From contig CAZRKC010000007.1 of NCBI GenBank assembly GCA_964600665.1, forward strand, positions 30,929 through 94,928: a DNA stretch of 64,000 nt. The letters are read 5' to 3'. Of the stretch, positions 23,830 through 33,126 are shown piece by piece. Numbering within the stretch: the stretch's first letter is position 1; each line of letters begins with the position of its first letter. Position numbers and translations under genes: made by a program. Source of the DNA: CAZRKC01 sp964600665 (GTDB lineage: Bacteria > Bacillota > SLNR01). The notes beneath the pieces were generated by a model, which worked only from the letters and a program-made list of their open reading frames with translations, was not told where the DNA came from and did not search any database.

Positions 23830-24786
23830 CTACACTACTCTGACTATTTTTATACAGAAGTCGCGACACACGGTGCCGCAGTATCCACAGCAAACACATT
23901 TGTCATAATCCACTTTCGCTTTTCCATTGCTGATTTGTATTGCCCCCTGTGAACACTTTCTTTGGCATTCGCCACACCCGCTACACCACTCATCAATGTG
24001 GATACGTCTTTCTTGTGACATAACGAATGATTTAATTTCGTTTGGTACAGGAAGCCTATCAAACATTAGACAGTTATTTCTGATTTCTTGTTCTGAACTC
24101 ATACCTATCGCAACGCTATCGAGTACCTGTAGATCTCTAACATGTTTAAGTTGCTCCTCTGACTGTCGTGATAAGTTCCCGCCTGCCAGGGCCTTCATCC
24201 CAATAATCCCTTTGCCGTTCTTGTGTGCTTTAGAGATTGCCCTCAACATATCATCAGATTTCCCATCAATAATGCCTATGCCTTTTCTGTTATACAGTGG
24301 GTGTATTACATCGACCTCAATCATATTGGCCGCGGCGTTCACCACTTCAACTGCATGTGTCGAGATACCAATTGCTGATATCAGTCCTTGAGCCTTTGCA
24401 TCACACAAGTATTCAAGTGCATCTGAGTGCCCTCGTAAGGTTAATTCTGTTTCTTGTTCATGTAACATAAAAATGCTGATGTGATCACATTTTAATTCAC
24501 GTAGTGCGAGCTCAACACTATACTTCATTCCTGAATACTGATAGGCGTATGACTTACTGACTATATGGGGCTCCGATGAAGAAATCTTCAGTATACGTTG
24601 AAGAAGGTCATAATTCTGATAAATTTCAGCAGTATCAATAATGTTCACTCCCATGTCCATTGCAAAGAGAATCAAATCTACTCTTTCTTGGATACTCATC
24701 GATGATTGCAACGGGCTTAGGGCTAAAGATCCAAAGCAGATTCTCGATACAGATAATCCTGTATTTCCTAAAGACCGATAATCCAT
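23830..24786 (-). CDS. Aldo/keto reductase with C-terminal 2[4Fe-4S] ferredoxin domain
   Basis: 318 residues. The first 250 form an aldo/keto reductase barrel, starting M-D-Y-R-S-L-G-N-T-G-L-S-V-S and with probable catalytic Asp50 and Tyr55 (I-I-D-T-A-E-I-Y), a Lys in V-S-K-S-Y and His in M-L-H-E-Q. The C-terminus has two four-cysteine motifs, C-S-G-C-G-E-C-Q-R-K-C and C-V-C-C-G-Y-C-G-T-V-C, that bind two [4Fe-4S] clusters. This fused type is common in strict anaerobes; substrate unknown. The gene interrupts the otherwise conserved ireB-ruvX pair and has a strong hairpin just upstream of its CGGAGG site. Confidence 0.88.
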   Translation of the reverse strand: MDYRSLGNTGLSVSRICFGSLALSPLQSSMSIQERVDLILFAMDMGVNIIDTAEIYQNYDLLQRILKISSSEPHIVSKSYAYQYSGMKYSVELALRELKCDHISIFMLHEQETELTLRGHSDALEYLCDAKAQGLISAIGISTHAVEVVNAAANMIEVDVIHPLYNRKGIGIIDGKSDDMLRAISKAHKNGKGIIGMKALAGGNLSRQSEEQLKHVRDLQVLDSVAIGMSSEQEIRNNCLMFDRLPVPNEIKSFVMSQERRIHIDEWCSGCGECQRKCSQGAIQISNGKAKVDYDKCVCCGYCGTVCRDFCIKIVRVV

Positions 24787-24798
24787 ATGCCCTCCGAA

Positions 24799-24830
24799 AG
24801 AGATGCCTTGCCTGAGGGCAAGGCATCTCT
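24799..24830 (-). other. 14-bp perfect hairpin between ireB and the aldo/keto reductase gene
   Basis: AGAGATGCCTTGCC (24799-24812) and its exact complement (24817-24830) enclose a four-base loop. On the minus strand only TTT and then the CGGAGG ribosome binding site of the reductase follow, so it is a poor terminator in form. It could be an attenuator or an RNA stabiliser that sets reductase expression apart from ireB. Confidence 0.6.
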
Positions 24831-24832
24831 GC

Positions 24833-25084
24833 CTATTTTATGTATTCCTTCACCATTGCCTCGATGATCTCATCGCGCTCGTATACCCGAATCAATCCTC
24901 TTGCATTATTGTGACTAGTTATGTAGGCAGGATCACCAGACATTAAATAGCCAACTATTTGGTTGATAGGGTTATACCCCTTGTCACTAAGCGCATCATA
25001 GACCTTTAATAATGCTTGATGTATTTCCATTGCTTTCTCGTCTTTGATCTTGAACATCATGGTTTTATCATCAACGTCACTCAT
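24833..25084 (-). CDS. IreB family regulatory phosphoprotein (UPF0297)
   Basis: 83 residues of the UPF0297/IreB family (YrzL in Bacillus). The typical sequence elements are M-F-K-I-K-D, the Y-D-A-L-x-x-K-G-Y-N-P-I-N-Q-I-V-G-Y segment and S-G-D-P-A-Y-I-T-S-H-N-N-A-R near residue 60. In Enterococcus IreB is a target of the serine/threonine kinase IreK. The start is ATG 25084, six bases after GGGGTGG; a TTG five codons upstream lies before that site. It follows alaS by 100 bases, in the usual alaS-ireB order. Confidence 0.92.
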   Translation of the reverse strand: MSDVDDKTMMFKIKDEKAMEIHQALLKVYDALSDKGYNPINQIVGYLMSGDPAYITSHNNARGLIRVYERDEIIEAMVKEYIK

Positions 25085-25184
25085 CGCAAACCACCCCACA
25101 ATTTCGATAAATTACTCCTTCTGTATAAATTGCTAATTCCCTTCTCAATACCTTAATCCTGCCATGCAACACGATGATTTATGA

Positions 25185-27797
25185 TTAGAGGCTAATTAAT
25201 TCTTCGATATTCACTAACACGTCTGGCAATTTCTCTGGAGATTTTCCGCCTGCTTGCGCCATGTCTGGTCGACCTCCACCGCTTCCATCAACAATGGCGG
25301 CGACTTTCTTAATAAGTTTCCCTGCATGATATCCTTTTTCAATGTAATCGTTGTGAACAGTAACAACTAAATTTGCACGATCCTCATGATGCCCTCCAAT
25401 AATTGCAATCGCTTTGATTTTTTTATCGCGAATATAGTCTGAGGCTCTTCTTAAGGATTCAATATCACCTGAAGAAAGGATACCAACTATCAGTGATACA
25501 TCATTGACAACCCGTGCACTCATGATCATCTCTTCAATTTCTTCATTAATCCGCCTATCTTTGAATGTTTCTAAATTTTTCTCAAGATCTTTAACTTGAA
25601 CGATCAAATCTTTAACCCGTCTAACCAATGATTCAACTGGTACTTGAAGTAACAAGCTAATGTTTGCTAAAGTATCATGTTCAGCTTTAACTGAATCAAT
25701 TGCGACATCTCCTGTTATCCCTTCAATTCTTCGAAGACCTGCCCCAATACTGCTCTCTGATGTAATTCGGAACATGCCGATTTCACCTGTTGAAGAAACA
25801 TGTGTGCCTCCACACAGCTCCTTCGTGATATCACCCGTCGTGACAACTCTGACAATATCTCCGTATTTATCATCAAATAAACCGATTACACCTTCTAAAC
25901 GTGCAATTTCTAATGGTTTTTCCACAACTGTAATTTGATAATTGGCCAAAATGGCTTCATTTACCATTGCCTCGATCTGATCTAATTGAGTCTTCGAGAT
26001 CGCTTGATAGTGTGATACATCAAATCTCAAGAGTTTGTCCGAAACAAGAGATCCAGACTGTTTTGCATGGTCACCTAAGACAGTTCTAAGCGCGTAGTGT
26101 AATAAATGTGTTGCACTGTGATTCCTCTGGATATTCTTTCGCTTTGATTCGTCTACACGCATTAACACTTGGCTCCCAACTTTGATACTCCCTTCAACCA
26201 CATGAATATGATGAATGACGTAATGATCGAGAAAAAGCCTGGTGTCAACTACATTCGCGAGACAAGTATCTCCTTCGATAATACCAGTATCGCTAATTTG
26301 ACCGCCACTTTCAGCATAAAACGGTGTCTCTTGAACAATGACCTCTCCAGTTTCTCCCTGGTTGAGATCTTCAACAGGTGTTCCATCTTTTAATATGGCC
26401 AACACCTCAGTTCCATATGTGCACGTCGAGTAGCCAACAAAATCAGTTTTTTTGATTCGAGCGATCGAATCCAGTGACCCTTTCTTATGCAATCTAAGGC
26501 CTGTATTCTGCCTTGCGTGTCTTGCCTTCTCTTTTTGTTCCTGCATGTGCTTTTCAAAACTGTCATAGTCAACAGTGAACCCTTGTTCTTCTGCGATTTC
26601 CTGAGTCAATTCAATTGGAAATCCATATGTATCATAAAGCCGAAATGCATCTTCCCCACTGATAAATTTGTTATCTGTTTGATCCATTATTCGATTTAAC
26701 AAATCAGTTCCGATGTTAAGGGTCTCGTGAAACCGTTCTTCTTCGTTCTTGATGACTTGAATGATAAAGTCTTTCTTGTTATCTAATTCGGGATATGCTT
26801 CGGCCATTATCTCAATTACACGTTCACTAATGATATATAAGAAATTCGATTCTATACCCATTAATTTACCATATCGTACAGCTCGTCTGAGAATCCGCCG
26901 CAAAACATATCCTCGACCCTCGTTTGACGGTAGAACTCCATCCCCTATCATAAAAGTGACCCCGCGGGCATGTTCCGTAATAACACGTATAGCAATGTCT
27001 GCTTTGTTATCAAAGCCATATTGTACCCCAAGGATTTCGGAAACAAGACTGATAATCGGCTTAAATACATCAATTTCGAAAACATTCGGTACATCTTGCA
27101 TGATAGCTGCAATCCGCTCGAGACCCATACCAGTATCGATATTCTTATTTTCCAATAGATTGTAGTTACCGCTTTCGTCAAGGTCATATTGCGTGAAAAC
27201 TAAATTCCAAAACTCTAAATATCGATCACAGTCGCATCCAGGTTTGCAATCTTGTTCACCACAACCAAATTTTTCTCCACGATCAATATATATCTCCGAA
27301 CAAGGTCCGCAAGGTCCGGTGCCAATCTCCCAAAAATTATCCTTTTTACCCAACCGTACGATTCTCGATTCTGGTACGCCTATCTTCTTATTCCAAATTT
27401 CATAAGCTTCATCATCTTCTACATAGACAGTTACCCATAAATCATCAACTGGTAATTCCAGTATCTCTGTCACAAATTCCCATGCCCACTGAATGGATTC
27501 TTCCTTGAAGTAATCACCAAAGGAAAAATTCCCTAGCATTTCAAAGAAAGTACAATGCCGGGCTGTTCTCCCAACTCGTTCGATATCTGGTGTCCGCATA
27601 CACTTTTGACAGGTAGCAATCCTTGAGTGTGGCGGTTTGACTTCACCAGTAAAGTACTTTTTGAACGGGGCCATACCGGCTCCTATCAAAAGCAATGAGG
27701 GGTCTTCTTTTGGAATCAATGAGGCGCTTGGAAGAATTAAGTGCTGCTTTGTTCTGAAAAAATCTAAAAACCTTCTACGAATTTCATGAGTTCTCAA
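25185..27797 (-). CDS. alaS: Alanine-tRNA ligase
   Basis: Class II synthetase that charges tRNA-Ala, 870 residues. The catalytic domain starts R-T-H-E-I-R-R-R-F-L-D-F-F and includes motif 2 R-H-C-T-F-F-E-M-L-G-N-F-S-F-G. The editing domain carries H-S-A-T-H-L-L-H and C-G-G-T-H-V zinc-ligand motifs, followed by a coiled-coil and the C-Ala domain ending with G-G-G-R-P-D-M-A-Q-A-G-G. The start is TTG 27797, seven bases after AGGGGG, and no ATG near it keeps the conserved N-terminus. Expression is governed by a T-box leader and a strong promoter upstream. Confidence 0.97.
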   Translation of the reverse strand: MRTHEIRRRFLDFFRTKQHLILPSASLIPKEDPSLLLIGAGMAPFKKYFTGEVKPPHSRIATCQKCMRTPDIERVGRTARHCTFFEMLGNFSFGDYFKEESIQWAWEFVTEILELPVDDLWVTVYVEDDEAYEIWNKKIGVPESRIVRLGKKDNFWEIGTGPCGPCSEIYIDRGEKFGCGEQDCKPGCDCDRYLEFWNLVFTQYDLDESGNYNLLENKNIDTGMGLERIAAIMQDVPNVFEIDVFKPIISLVSEILGVQYGFDNKADIAIRVITEHARGVTFMIGDGVLPSNEGRGYVLRRILRRAVRYGKLMGIESNFLYIISERVIEIMAEAYPELDNKKDFIIQVIKNEEERFHETLNIGTDLLNRIMDQTDNKFISGEDAFRLYDTYGFPIELTQEIAEEQGFTVDYDSFEKHMQEQKEKARHARQNTGLRLHKKGSLDSIARIKKTDFVGYSTCTYGTEVLAILKDGTPVEDLNQGETGEVIVQETPFYAESGGQISDTGIIEGDTCLANVVDTRLFLDHYVIHHIHVVEGSIKVGSQVLMRVDESKRKNIQRNHSATHLLHYALRTVLGDHAKQSGSLVSDKLLRFDVSHYQAISKTQLDQIEAMVNEAILANYQITVVEKPLEIARLEGVIGLFDDKYGDIVRVVTTGDITKELCGGTHVSSTGEIGMFRITSESSIGAGLRRIEGITGDVAIDSVKAEHDTLANISLLLQVPVESLVRRVKDLIVQVKDLEKNLETFKDRRINEEIEEMIMSARVVNDVSLIVGILSSGDIESLRRASDYIRDKKIKAIAIIGGHHEDRANLVVTVHNDYIEKGYHAGKLIKKVAAIVDGSGGGRPDMAQAGGKSPEKLPDVLVNIEELISL

Positions 27798-27810
27798 TTC
27801 GATTCCCCCT

Positions 27811-28063
27811 AAAATAAAATACCCCGGCTCTGGTATATATACCAGGGACGAGGCTTGCTCGCGTTACCACCCTGCTTACTGATGTAACAGTCTCTTTGAG
27901 GTACAGTATGTACCAGGCATTTAACGGTGCCAAAACGGCCAGTTACTTCGACTAGCTGCTCATCGGCGGCCAGTATCGACAAGATGAAAGGTTTGCACCG
28001 TCCCTTCTCTCTGAGCATCCTGTCTTTGATACATATTCCGAATCATCACACGAATATTTCGTT
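27811..28063 (-). promoter_or_regulatory. T-box leader of alaS (probable Ala specifier GCC)
   Basis: The minus strand holds AGGGTGGTAACGCG (complement at 27860-27873), the T-box antiterminator core. A terminator hairpin built on CTGGTAT/ATACCAG follows, with an outer G-C-rich stem (27821-27856) and a T-rich end (27811-27820). In stem I the segment GGCC-GCC-GAUGAGC suggests specifier GCC (27965-27967), an alanine codon; the exact register was judged by eye. Uncharged tRNA-Ala should allow read-through. Confidence 0.9.
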
Positions 28064-28069
28064 GTTATC

Positions 28070-28097
28070 ATCATACCATAACTCGTTTATTTGTCAA
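28070..28097 (-). promoter_or_regulatory. Sigma-A-type promoter for the alaS T-box transcript
   Basis: TTGACA (28092-28097, minus strand) and TATGAT (28070-28075) are separated by 16 bases. The -35 box begins one base past the stop codon of the upstream permease gene. Confidence 0.75.
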
Positions 28098-29123
28098 CTA
28101 GACTAGATGTTTATAGAAATGTTTTAGAAATACTCGTATTGTTGCAGCACTCGGAACGGCAATCAACATACCCGGTATGCCTAAGATCTCTCTAGCAACA
28201 AATAATGAGAAAATGATGATCAAAGGATGTAACCCCACGCGGTGACTGACAACCCGGGGAGCAATGATACTTGCCTCGATCTGCTGAATCAAAACAAAAG
28301 CGGCCAAAACATAGAGCGCTAGGACAGGTGATTGTAACAAGGCAATCATAACAGCAGGGATCGTGCCTACGATCGGCCCGATATATGGTATTATGTCTGT
28401 TATGGCTACAAAAACACCAATTAGTACCGCAAATCGAATACCTAACAAAGCCATTGTGATTCCGCTAATGGTACCTGTAATTAAAATCACAATCAATTGT
28501 CCTCGGATGTACCCTCCGATTGCTTTATCAACATCTTTCAAAAACAAAATGCCCTCTGATTTATACTTAATAGGAATCAGGTTTACGATTCCACGTTTGA
28601 TTATCTCAATGTCCCGAAGAAGATAAAAGGCAAATATCGGTGCCAAAATGAAACTAACCGCATAAGACACCATGCCCAATATCCCCTCGATCAACCCCCC
28701 GATGGTTTGCCCGATGCTTTCTTCGAAAGTGACCAGTCTCGCCTCGATTACAATCTTCACTGTCTCTGGCAATTGCATCCTTTCGAATGACTCATGAAAC
28801 GAATTTAACGCTTCTGTAATCTGATCGAAGTAAGAAGGTAGCATTTCTGCCAATTTTGTCAATTGTGATATCAATATTGGAACAAGCCAAACACCAATGA
28901 TGGTGAATAGCGAAGCGAACATGAGATATACGATCAAAATGGCAGCTACAGGAGGTACTTTATGCCTGACCAACATTCTGACAATCGGATATATCAGATA
29001 AGTGATTACGAATGCTAAAATAAAAGGAAACAGCACTGATCGCACTCTGATCAGCAAAATCGCACCTATCACAATTGGCGCAGCGAGCAAAGTAAGACGA
29101 TACAGCCGTTTCCAATCAATCAC
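28098..29123 (-). CDS. AI-2E family transporter (YrrI-like permease)
   Basis: A 341-residue polytopic membrane protein of the AI-2E/PerM family. Hydrophobic pairs lie at about 10-45 and 55-85, then a long soluble loop (90-140), and a C-terminal bundle of helices with I-R-G-Q-L, I-P-Y-I-G-P-I-V-G-T-I-P-A near 240 and the family end motif G-L-H-P-L-I-I-I-F-S. The substrate is uncertain; relatives move Na+/H+ or small signals. The position before alaS matches yrrI in Bacillus. I start it at GTG 29123, seven bases after GGGGAGG; the frame is open further to TTG 29147. Confidence 0.88.
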   Translation of the reverse strand: MIDWKRLYRLTLLAAPIVIGAILLIRVRSVLFPFILAFVITYLIYPIVRMLVRHKVPPVAAILIVYLMFASLFTIIGVWLVPILISQLTKLAEMLPSYFDQITEALNSFHESFERMQLPETVKIVIEARLVTFEESIGQTIGGLIEGILGMVSYAVSFILAPIFAFYLLRDIEIIKRGIVNLIPIKYKSEGILFLKDVDKAIGGYIRGQLIVILITGTISGITMALLGIRFAVLIGVFVAITDIIPYIGPIVGTIPAVMIALLQSPVLALYVLAAFVLIQQIEASIIAPRVVSHRVGLHPLIIIFSLFVAREILGIPGMLIAVPSAATIRVFLKHFYKHLV

Positions 29124-29213
29124 CACAATCCCTCCCCATGGTGACAAAGCGGTAATTAACCTTTTTTTGCGCTAAAAGCATTTGTACCCTTTTATAAAGT
29201 TTTGATAAGAAGC

Positions 29214-30281
29214 TTAGTCTTGAACTCTATCTCGAGTGATAATCCCCCCGCCAAGAAGTCTATCACCATCATACATGACCATACTTTGCCCCGGTGTGAT
29301 AGCCCATTGTGGATCGTCAAAAATCAAGCAGTAACCCCCACGGGAATCCGGCATCATGAGTCCTGGAGCAGGGTTCATGTTGTATCGGACCTTTGCATAT
29401 ACGTTTATTGGTTTTTGAGGTTCTTCAATGGACACCCAATTACCTTTTTTGATACACACATCTTGCCGATAAGCTGATGATTTTGAACCAACATATACGA
29501 TATTTTGAATTGGGTCGATATCAATAACATAGGCTGGATATCCTAACGCAATTCCAAGTCCCTTTCGTTGACCGACTGTGTAATAAGAAATCCCTTCATG
29601 AGTCCCAACCTTGAAACCACGGTGGTCGATCATATCACCTGAACACTCTGAAACACCAGTCGTTCGATGAAGAAATGTCCGATAGTTTTCACCCTTAATA
29701 AAACAGATGTCTTGACTTTCTGCCTGATTATGCAAATGCAACCCAAATTGCAGTGCCAGTTCTTTAACTTGTTTTTTATGTAACAGACCCAAAGGTAAGA
29801 CGACACGAGATAATTGTTCTTGAGTTAAGCGCCAAAGGACATAGCTCTGATCTTTGAATTTGTCGCGCCCTTTAGATATCATAAAGCGTTGAGAAACATC
29901 ATCTTTATGCACTATGGCGTAGTGACCAGTAGCAATCAATTCAGCATTGATGGTCTTGGTCCAGTTCAATAAAGCTCCAAACTTGATACTCTGATTGCAA
30001 TTAACACAAGGATTTGGCGTTTCACCAAGATGATACGCCTCACAAAATCCTTTAACCACCAACTCGTAAAATTCGCTCCGTAAGTCAAGGGTATAATGAT
30101 CCATATTTAAAATATCTGCTATTCTTTTCGCTTCGGTAACATAATGCGATGGTGATTCATCTTCATCCGACAAAATCATCGTTACTCCGACCACATCATG
30201 CCCTTCAGCTTTTAACAATGCTGCAGCGACAGAACTGTCAATTCCACCACTCATTGCAACCGCAATTCGATGTTTCTTCAT
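29214..30281 (-). CDS. mnmA: tRNA-specific 2-thiouridylase MnmA
   Basis: MnmA puts sulfur on C2 of U34 in tRNA-Lys, -Glu and -Gln, with sulfur supplied by a cysteine desulfurase. The N-terminus has the PP-loop A-M-S-G-G-I-D-S-S-V; the first catalytic Cys is in N-P-C-V-N-C-N near residue 95, and the second in the S-Q-D-I-C-F-I motif near 193. The C-terminal beta domain includes G-Q-R-K-G-L-G-I. About 355 residues. ATG 30281 is preceded by a weak GGGA; GTG 30299 just after the iscU stop is an alternative. Directly follows iscS-iscU, its likely sulfur source. Confidence 0.95.
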   Translation of the reverse strand: MKKHRIAVAMSGGIDSSVAAALLKAEGHDVVGVTMILSDEDESPSHYVTEAKRIADILNMDHYTLDLRSEFYELVVKGFCEAYHLGETPNPCVNCNQSIKFGALLNWTKTINAELIATGHYAIVHKDDVSQRFMISKGRDKFKDQSYVLWRLTQEQLSRVVLPLGLLHKKQVKELALQFGLHLHNQAESQDICFIKGENYRTFLHRTTGVSECSGDMIDHRGFKVGTHEGISYYTVGQRKGLGIALGYPAYVIDIDPIQNIVYVGSKSSAYRQDVCIKKGNWVSIEEPQKPINVYAKVRYNMNPAPGLMMPDSRGGYCLIFDDPQWAITPGQSMVMYDGDRLLGGGIITRDRVQD

Positions 30282-30301
30282 TGATGTTATTCCCATCACA
30301 G

Positions 30302-30673
30302 TTAATTATCCGTTTTATTTCGATAATTTTGAATCGCTTCATGCAACGCATCGGCAGCCAAATTACTGCAGTGCATCTTTGCCGGAGGTAGTCCGCCGAG
30401 TGCTTCTGCAACAGTTTGATTGGAAATCATCATTGCCTCATCCAGGGTTTTACCTTTAACCAATTCAGTTACCATGCTACAAGTAGCAATTGCAGCACCA
30501 CACCCGAATGTTTTAAATCGAATATCTTCGATCCTATCCTCTTTTACCCGGATCGTGATCTTCATGATGTCCCCACAAACCGGATTTCCCACAGTCCCAA
30601 CTCCATCTGGGTTGTCTAGTTCGCCCACATTCTTTGGGTTGCTGAAATGCTCCATTACTTTTTCCGTATACAT
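30302..30673 (-). CDS. iscU: Fe-S cluster assembly scaffold IscU/NifU-like
   Basis: The scaffold on which IscS-derived sulfur and iron are built into clusters. The 123-residue protein begins Y-T-E-K-V-M-E-H-F-S-N-P-K-N-V-G and has the three conserved cysteines in G-N-P-V-C-G-D, F-G-C-G-A-A-I-A and K-M-H-C-S-N-L. It is of the clostridial NifU-N type. AAGGGGTGA precedes ATG 30673. The gene is between iscS and mnmA, so it may serve both Fe-S assembly and the thiolation machinery. Confidence 0.94.
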   Translation of the reverse strand: MYTEKVMEHFSNPKNVGELDNPDGVGTVGNPVCGDIMKITIRVKEDRIEDIRFKTFGCGAAIATCSMVTELVKGKTLDEAMMISNQTVAEALGGLPPAKMHCSNLAADALHEAIQNYRNKTDN

Positions 30674-30698
30674 AAATGCTCACCCCTTAAATCAGCTA

Positions 30699-31859
30699 TT
30701 ATTTATTTGACAGTGGAGACATCATTCTTAACCGATCAACAATTTCAGGTAATACTTCAAGCACGTAATCGACATCATCTTCTGTTGTTCCCGCACCCAG
30801 AGTTAACCTTAAACTACCGTGAGCAATTTCATGGGGGAGCCCAATTGCAGTTAATACATGTGATGGATCGAGTGATCCTGATGTGCAAGCAGAGCCACTT
30901 GACGCGGCAATGCCTTTAATGTCCAAGTTCAATAGCAATGATTCTCCTTCTACATAAGCCACACATATATTAATGTTTCCAGGAAGCCTTTCAATTGGAT
31001 GTCCATTTAATCGAATATCGGGTATTCCTGAAATAATCCCTTCAAGTAATTTATCTCTTAACCGCTTGATTCGTGAAATTCGTGATTGCATTTCTGTTCT
31101 GGCGAGTTCAGCAGCCATTCCAAGACCAACAATTCCAGGGATGTTTTCAGTGCCAGCCCGGCGACCCATCTCATGCCCACCACCGTGAGCGATTGGTATG
31201 ATTCGTGTTCCCTTTCTAACAAAGAGGGCCCCGACTCCTTTGGGTCCATAAAACTTATGCCCGGACAGCGTCAAAGCATCGAGTGATAAATCATTTGCAT
31301 CGACTGGTATTATGCCTGCGGCTTGAACAGCATCTGAATGTACATAAACCTGATGTTTTTTGCCAATCGCAGCAATCTGCTTCATCGGTTGTATCGTTCC
31401 AATTTCGTTATTTGCATACATTATCGTCATAAGTATTGTTTCGGGGCGGATTGAAGCTTCCAATTCATCGAGGTCTACCAGTCCGTATTCATCTACGGGT
31501 AGATAAGTGACCTCAAATCCTTCTTTCTCCAATATTTCACAGGTGTGTAACACAGCATGGTGCTCAATCTTTGTTGTGATAATATGATTACCTTTTCCTC
31601 TGTTTGCATATGCAATCCCTTTAATTGCTAAATTATCTGCTTCTGTACCCCCACTGGTAAAGATAATTTCTTCTGGGAGTACATTTAATAAATCCGAAAC
31701 CTGTTTCCGTGCGATGTCCATTCCCTTTTTGGCTTCTCGTCCAAACCAATGGATACTGGAAGGATTCCCAAAATGTTGGTCCATATACTCATTCATGACT
31801 TGGATGACTTCTTGCCTAACAGGGGTTGTCGCAGAATGGTCTAAATATACTCTTCTCAT
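30699..31859 (-). CDS. iscS: Cysteine desulfurase IscS/NifS
   Basis: A pyridoxal-phosphate enzyme that takes sulfur from cysteine to an active-site Cys persulfide. The 386-residue protein begins V-Y-L-D-H-S-A-T-T-P, has H-H-A-V-L near 100, the PLP lysine in L-S-G-H-K-F-Y-G-P-K-G near 203 and the catalytic Cys in S-S-G-S-A-C-T-S-G near 327. The ribosome binding site AAAGGAG lies nine bases before ATG 31859. It follows an Rrf2 regulator by 14 bases and leads the iscS-iscU-mnmA run. Confidence 0.96.
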   Translation of the reverse strand: MRRVYLDHSATTPVRQEVIQVMNEYMDQHFGNPSSIHWFGREAKKGMDIARKQVSDLLNVLPEEIIFTSGGTEADNLAIKGIAYANRGKGNHIITTKIEHHAVLHTCEILEKEGFEVTYLPVDEYGLVDLDELEASIRPETILMTIMYANNEIGTIQPMKQIAAIGKKHQVYVHSDAVQAAGIIPVDANDLSLDALTLSGHKFYGPKGVGALFVRKGTRIIPIAHGGGHEMGRRAGTENIPGIVGLGMAAELARTEMQSRISRIKRLRDKLLEGIISGIPDIRLNGHPIERLPGNINICVAYVEGESLLLNLDIKGIAASSGSACTSGSLDPSHVLTAIGLPHEIAHGSLRLTLGAGTTEDDVDYVLEVLPEIVDRLRMMSPLSNK

Positions 31860-31873
31860 TCATCCCATCTCCT

Positions 31874-32299
31874 TTATGCGATATTAATTCCTTTTGGGCT
31901 TTTAACTAAATCTGCCAGGGTGATTGAATCAAGAACCTTTTCCATGCTATCTCTGAGCTGCACCCAGATATCACGAGTAATGCATGATTCCATCTTCCCA
32001 CAAAACTCGTTGTCATCCTCAACACATTCAACCGGTGCAATAGGCCCCTCTAAGATGCGAATAATATCACCAATCGTTATCTCAGAGGGAAGTTTTGCAA
32101 GTATATATCCACCGTGAGGTCCTCTAACACTCCTTACAAGACCAGCCTTACGCAAAGGAGCAATCAGTTGTTCTAAATATGGCTCAGATATCATTTGCCT
32201 TTGAGCAATACTATTAAGAGGGGTATATCCATTTCCAAACTGTAATGCAAGATCATACATCGCAGTAACACCGTAACGACCTTTGGTAGACAGTTTCAC
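31874..32299 (-). CDS. Rrf2-family transcriptional regulator (IscR/CymR type)
   Basis: 141 residues. The winged-helix domain starts M-K-L-S-T-K-G-R-Y-G-V-T-A-M and has I-S-E-P-Y-L-E-Q-L, L-V-R-S-V-R-G-P-H-G-G-Y. Three cysteines in V-E-C, E-F-C-G and E-S-C-I (about residues 92-107) fit an IscR-type [2Fe-2S] site, which CymR lacks, so I favour a cluster-sensing IscR-like repressor of the isc genes. The start is GTG 32299, six bases after GGGGGG. First gene of the isc-mnmA unit, and probably autoregulated, though I could not identify its operator. Confidence 0.9.
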   Translation of the reverse strand: MKLSTKGRYGVTAMYDLALQFGNGYTPLNSIAQRQMISEPYLEQLIAPLRKAGLVRSVRGPHGGYILAKLPSEITIGDIIRILEGPIAPVECVEDDNEFCGKMESCITRDIWVQLRDSMEKVLDSITLADLVKSPKGINIA

Positions 32300-32356
32300 A
32301 TACAACCCCCCTATATCCGACTATTCTTATAGGTTTTCTCAGTTTGATAATATCAC

Positions 32357-32386
32357 AAAAAAAAACCTCAGTCAATGCTGAGGTTT
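32357..32386 (-). terminator. Rho-independent terminator after the YczE-like gene
   Basis: The stem AAACCTCAG/CTGAGGTTT (32363-32386) is followed on the minus strand by a run of nine T residues (32357-32365, shared in part with the stem). It separates the YczE-like gene from the Rrf2-isc unit. Confidence 0.9.
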
Positions 32387-32395
32387 CTGGTCAGA

Positions 32396-33034
32396 TTAGT
32401 GATCAAGTGCAACGAGCGTTACTTTCTTCGAGTCTCCCATGACTCGCCTGAACACATTGATTGCCACTTCCATTACTGGGCCAATCGTCAAAGAAACAAC
32501 AATTGTGCCGATACCAACAGGTCCCCCCAGTAAAAAGCCTGTGATGACGACCACTACTTCCATTATGGTTCTAATTGTCCGGATTCTTAATTTGAAACGT
32601 TCTGATAGATATAACATCAGGCCATCTCGGGGACCTGCTCCTAGTCGCGCAGATAAATACATACCGCTACCCGTACCTAAAAGAAGAATTCCAACAATTA
32701 AAAAAACGATTCGGTAAATTAAGATATCAACTGATGGAATGATGCCCGATTTTATAATGAGGTCAACGAAGAATCCTATGAAGAACATATTCAAGAATGT
32801 ACCAATTTTCGGAAATCGCTTTGTGAAGGCCACCGTGCTCAAGATTATCGCAAGTCCTGTTGCCTGTTGCACGCGACCCATCGTAATCGGTAGATAATTG
32901 GTGACACCGATATGAAATACATCCCAAGGACTAACTCCCAAAGTCGCTCTAATTGTGAAAACGGCACCCACGCCACATAAAAATAAACCCAAAAATAATA
33001 CTGAAAACCGTTTTAGATAATCAAAGATGCGCAT
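32396..33034 (-). CDS. YczE/YitT-type integral membrane protein
   Basis: 212 residues with about five hydrophobic segments. The motifs G-V-G-A-V-F-T-I-R-A-T-L-G-V-S-P-W-D-V-F-H-I-G and Y-L-S-A-R-L-G-A-G-P-R-D-G-L-M are typical of the YczE family; the two related G-x-G-P/S-x-D segments suggest an internal duplication. No function is established. AAAGGA lies six bases before ATG 33034. Its start faces the plus-strand rarA gene, and a clean terminator follows it, so it is a single-gene unit within the aspS-isc region. Confidence 0.85.
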   Translation of the reverse strand: MRIFDYLKRFSVLFLGLFLCGVGAVFTIRATLGVSPWDVFHIGVTNYLPITMGRVQQATGLAIILSTVAFTKRFPKIGTFLNMFFIGFFVDLIIKSGIIPSVDILIYRIVFLIVGILLLGTGSGMYLSARLGAGPRDGLMLYLSERFKLRIRTIRTIMEVVVVITGFLLGGPVGIGTIVVSLTIGPVMEVAINVFRRVMGDSKKVTLVALDH

Positions 33035-33126
33035 TTTGTGTCCTTTCTAAGATATAATGAGCGTGATTACTAATTATGTTAAAATAGTAACGTAAGATTA
33101 ATCCAGACTTGATTGGAGTGATGAAA

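Noticed and set aside
26761..27165. 134-codon plus-strand frame opposite alaS
   Set aside because: Antisense shadow of the alaS catalytic domain without translation signals.
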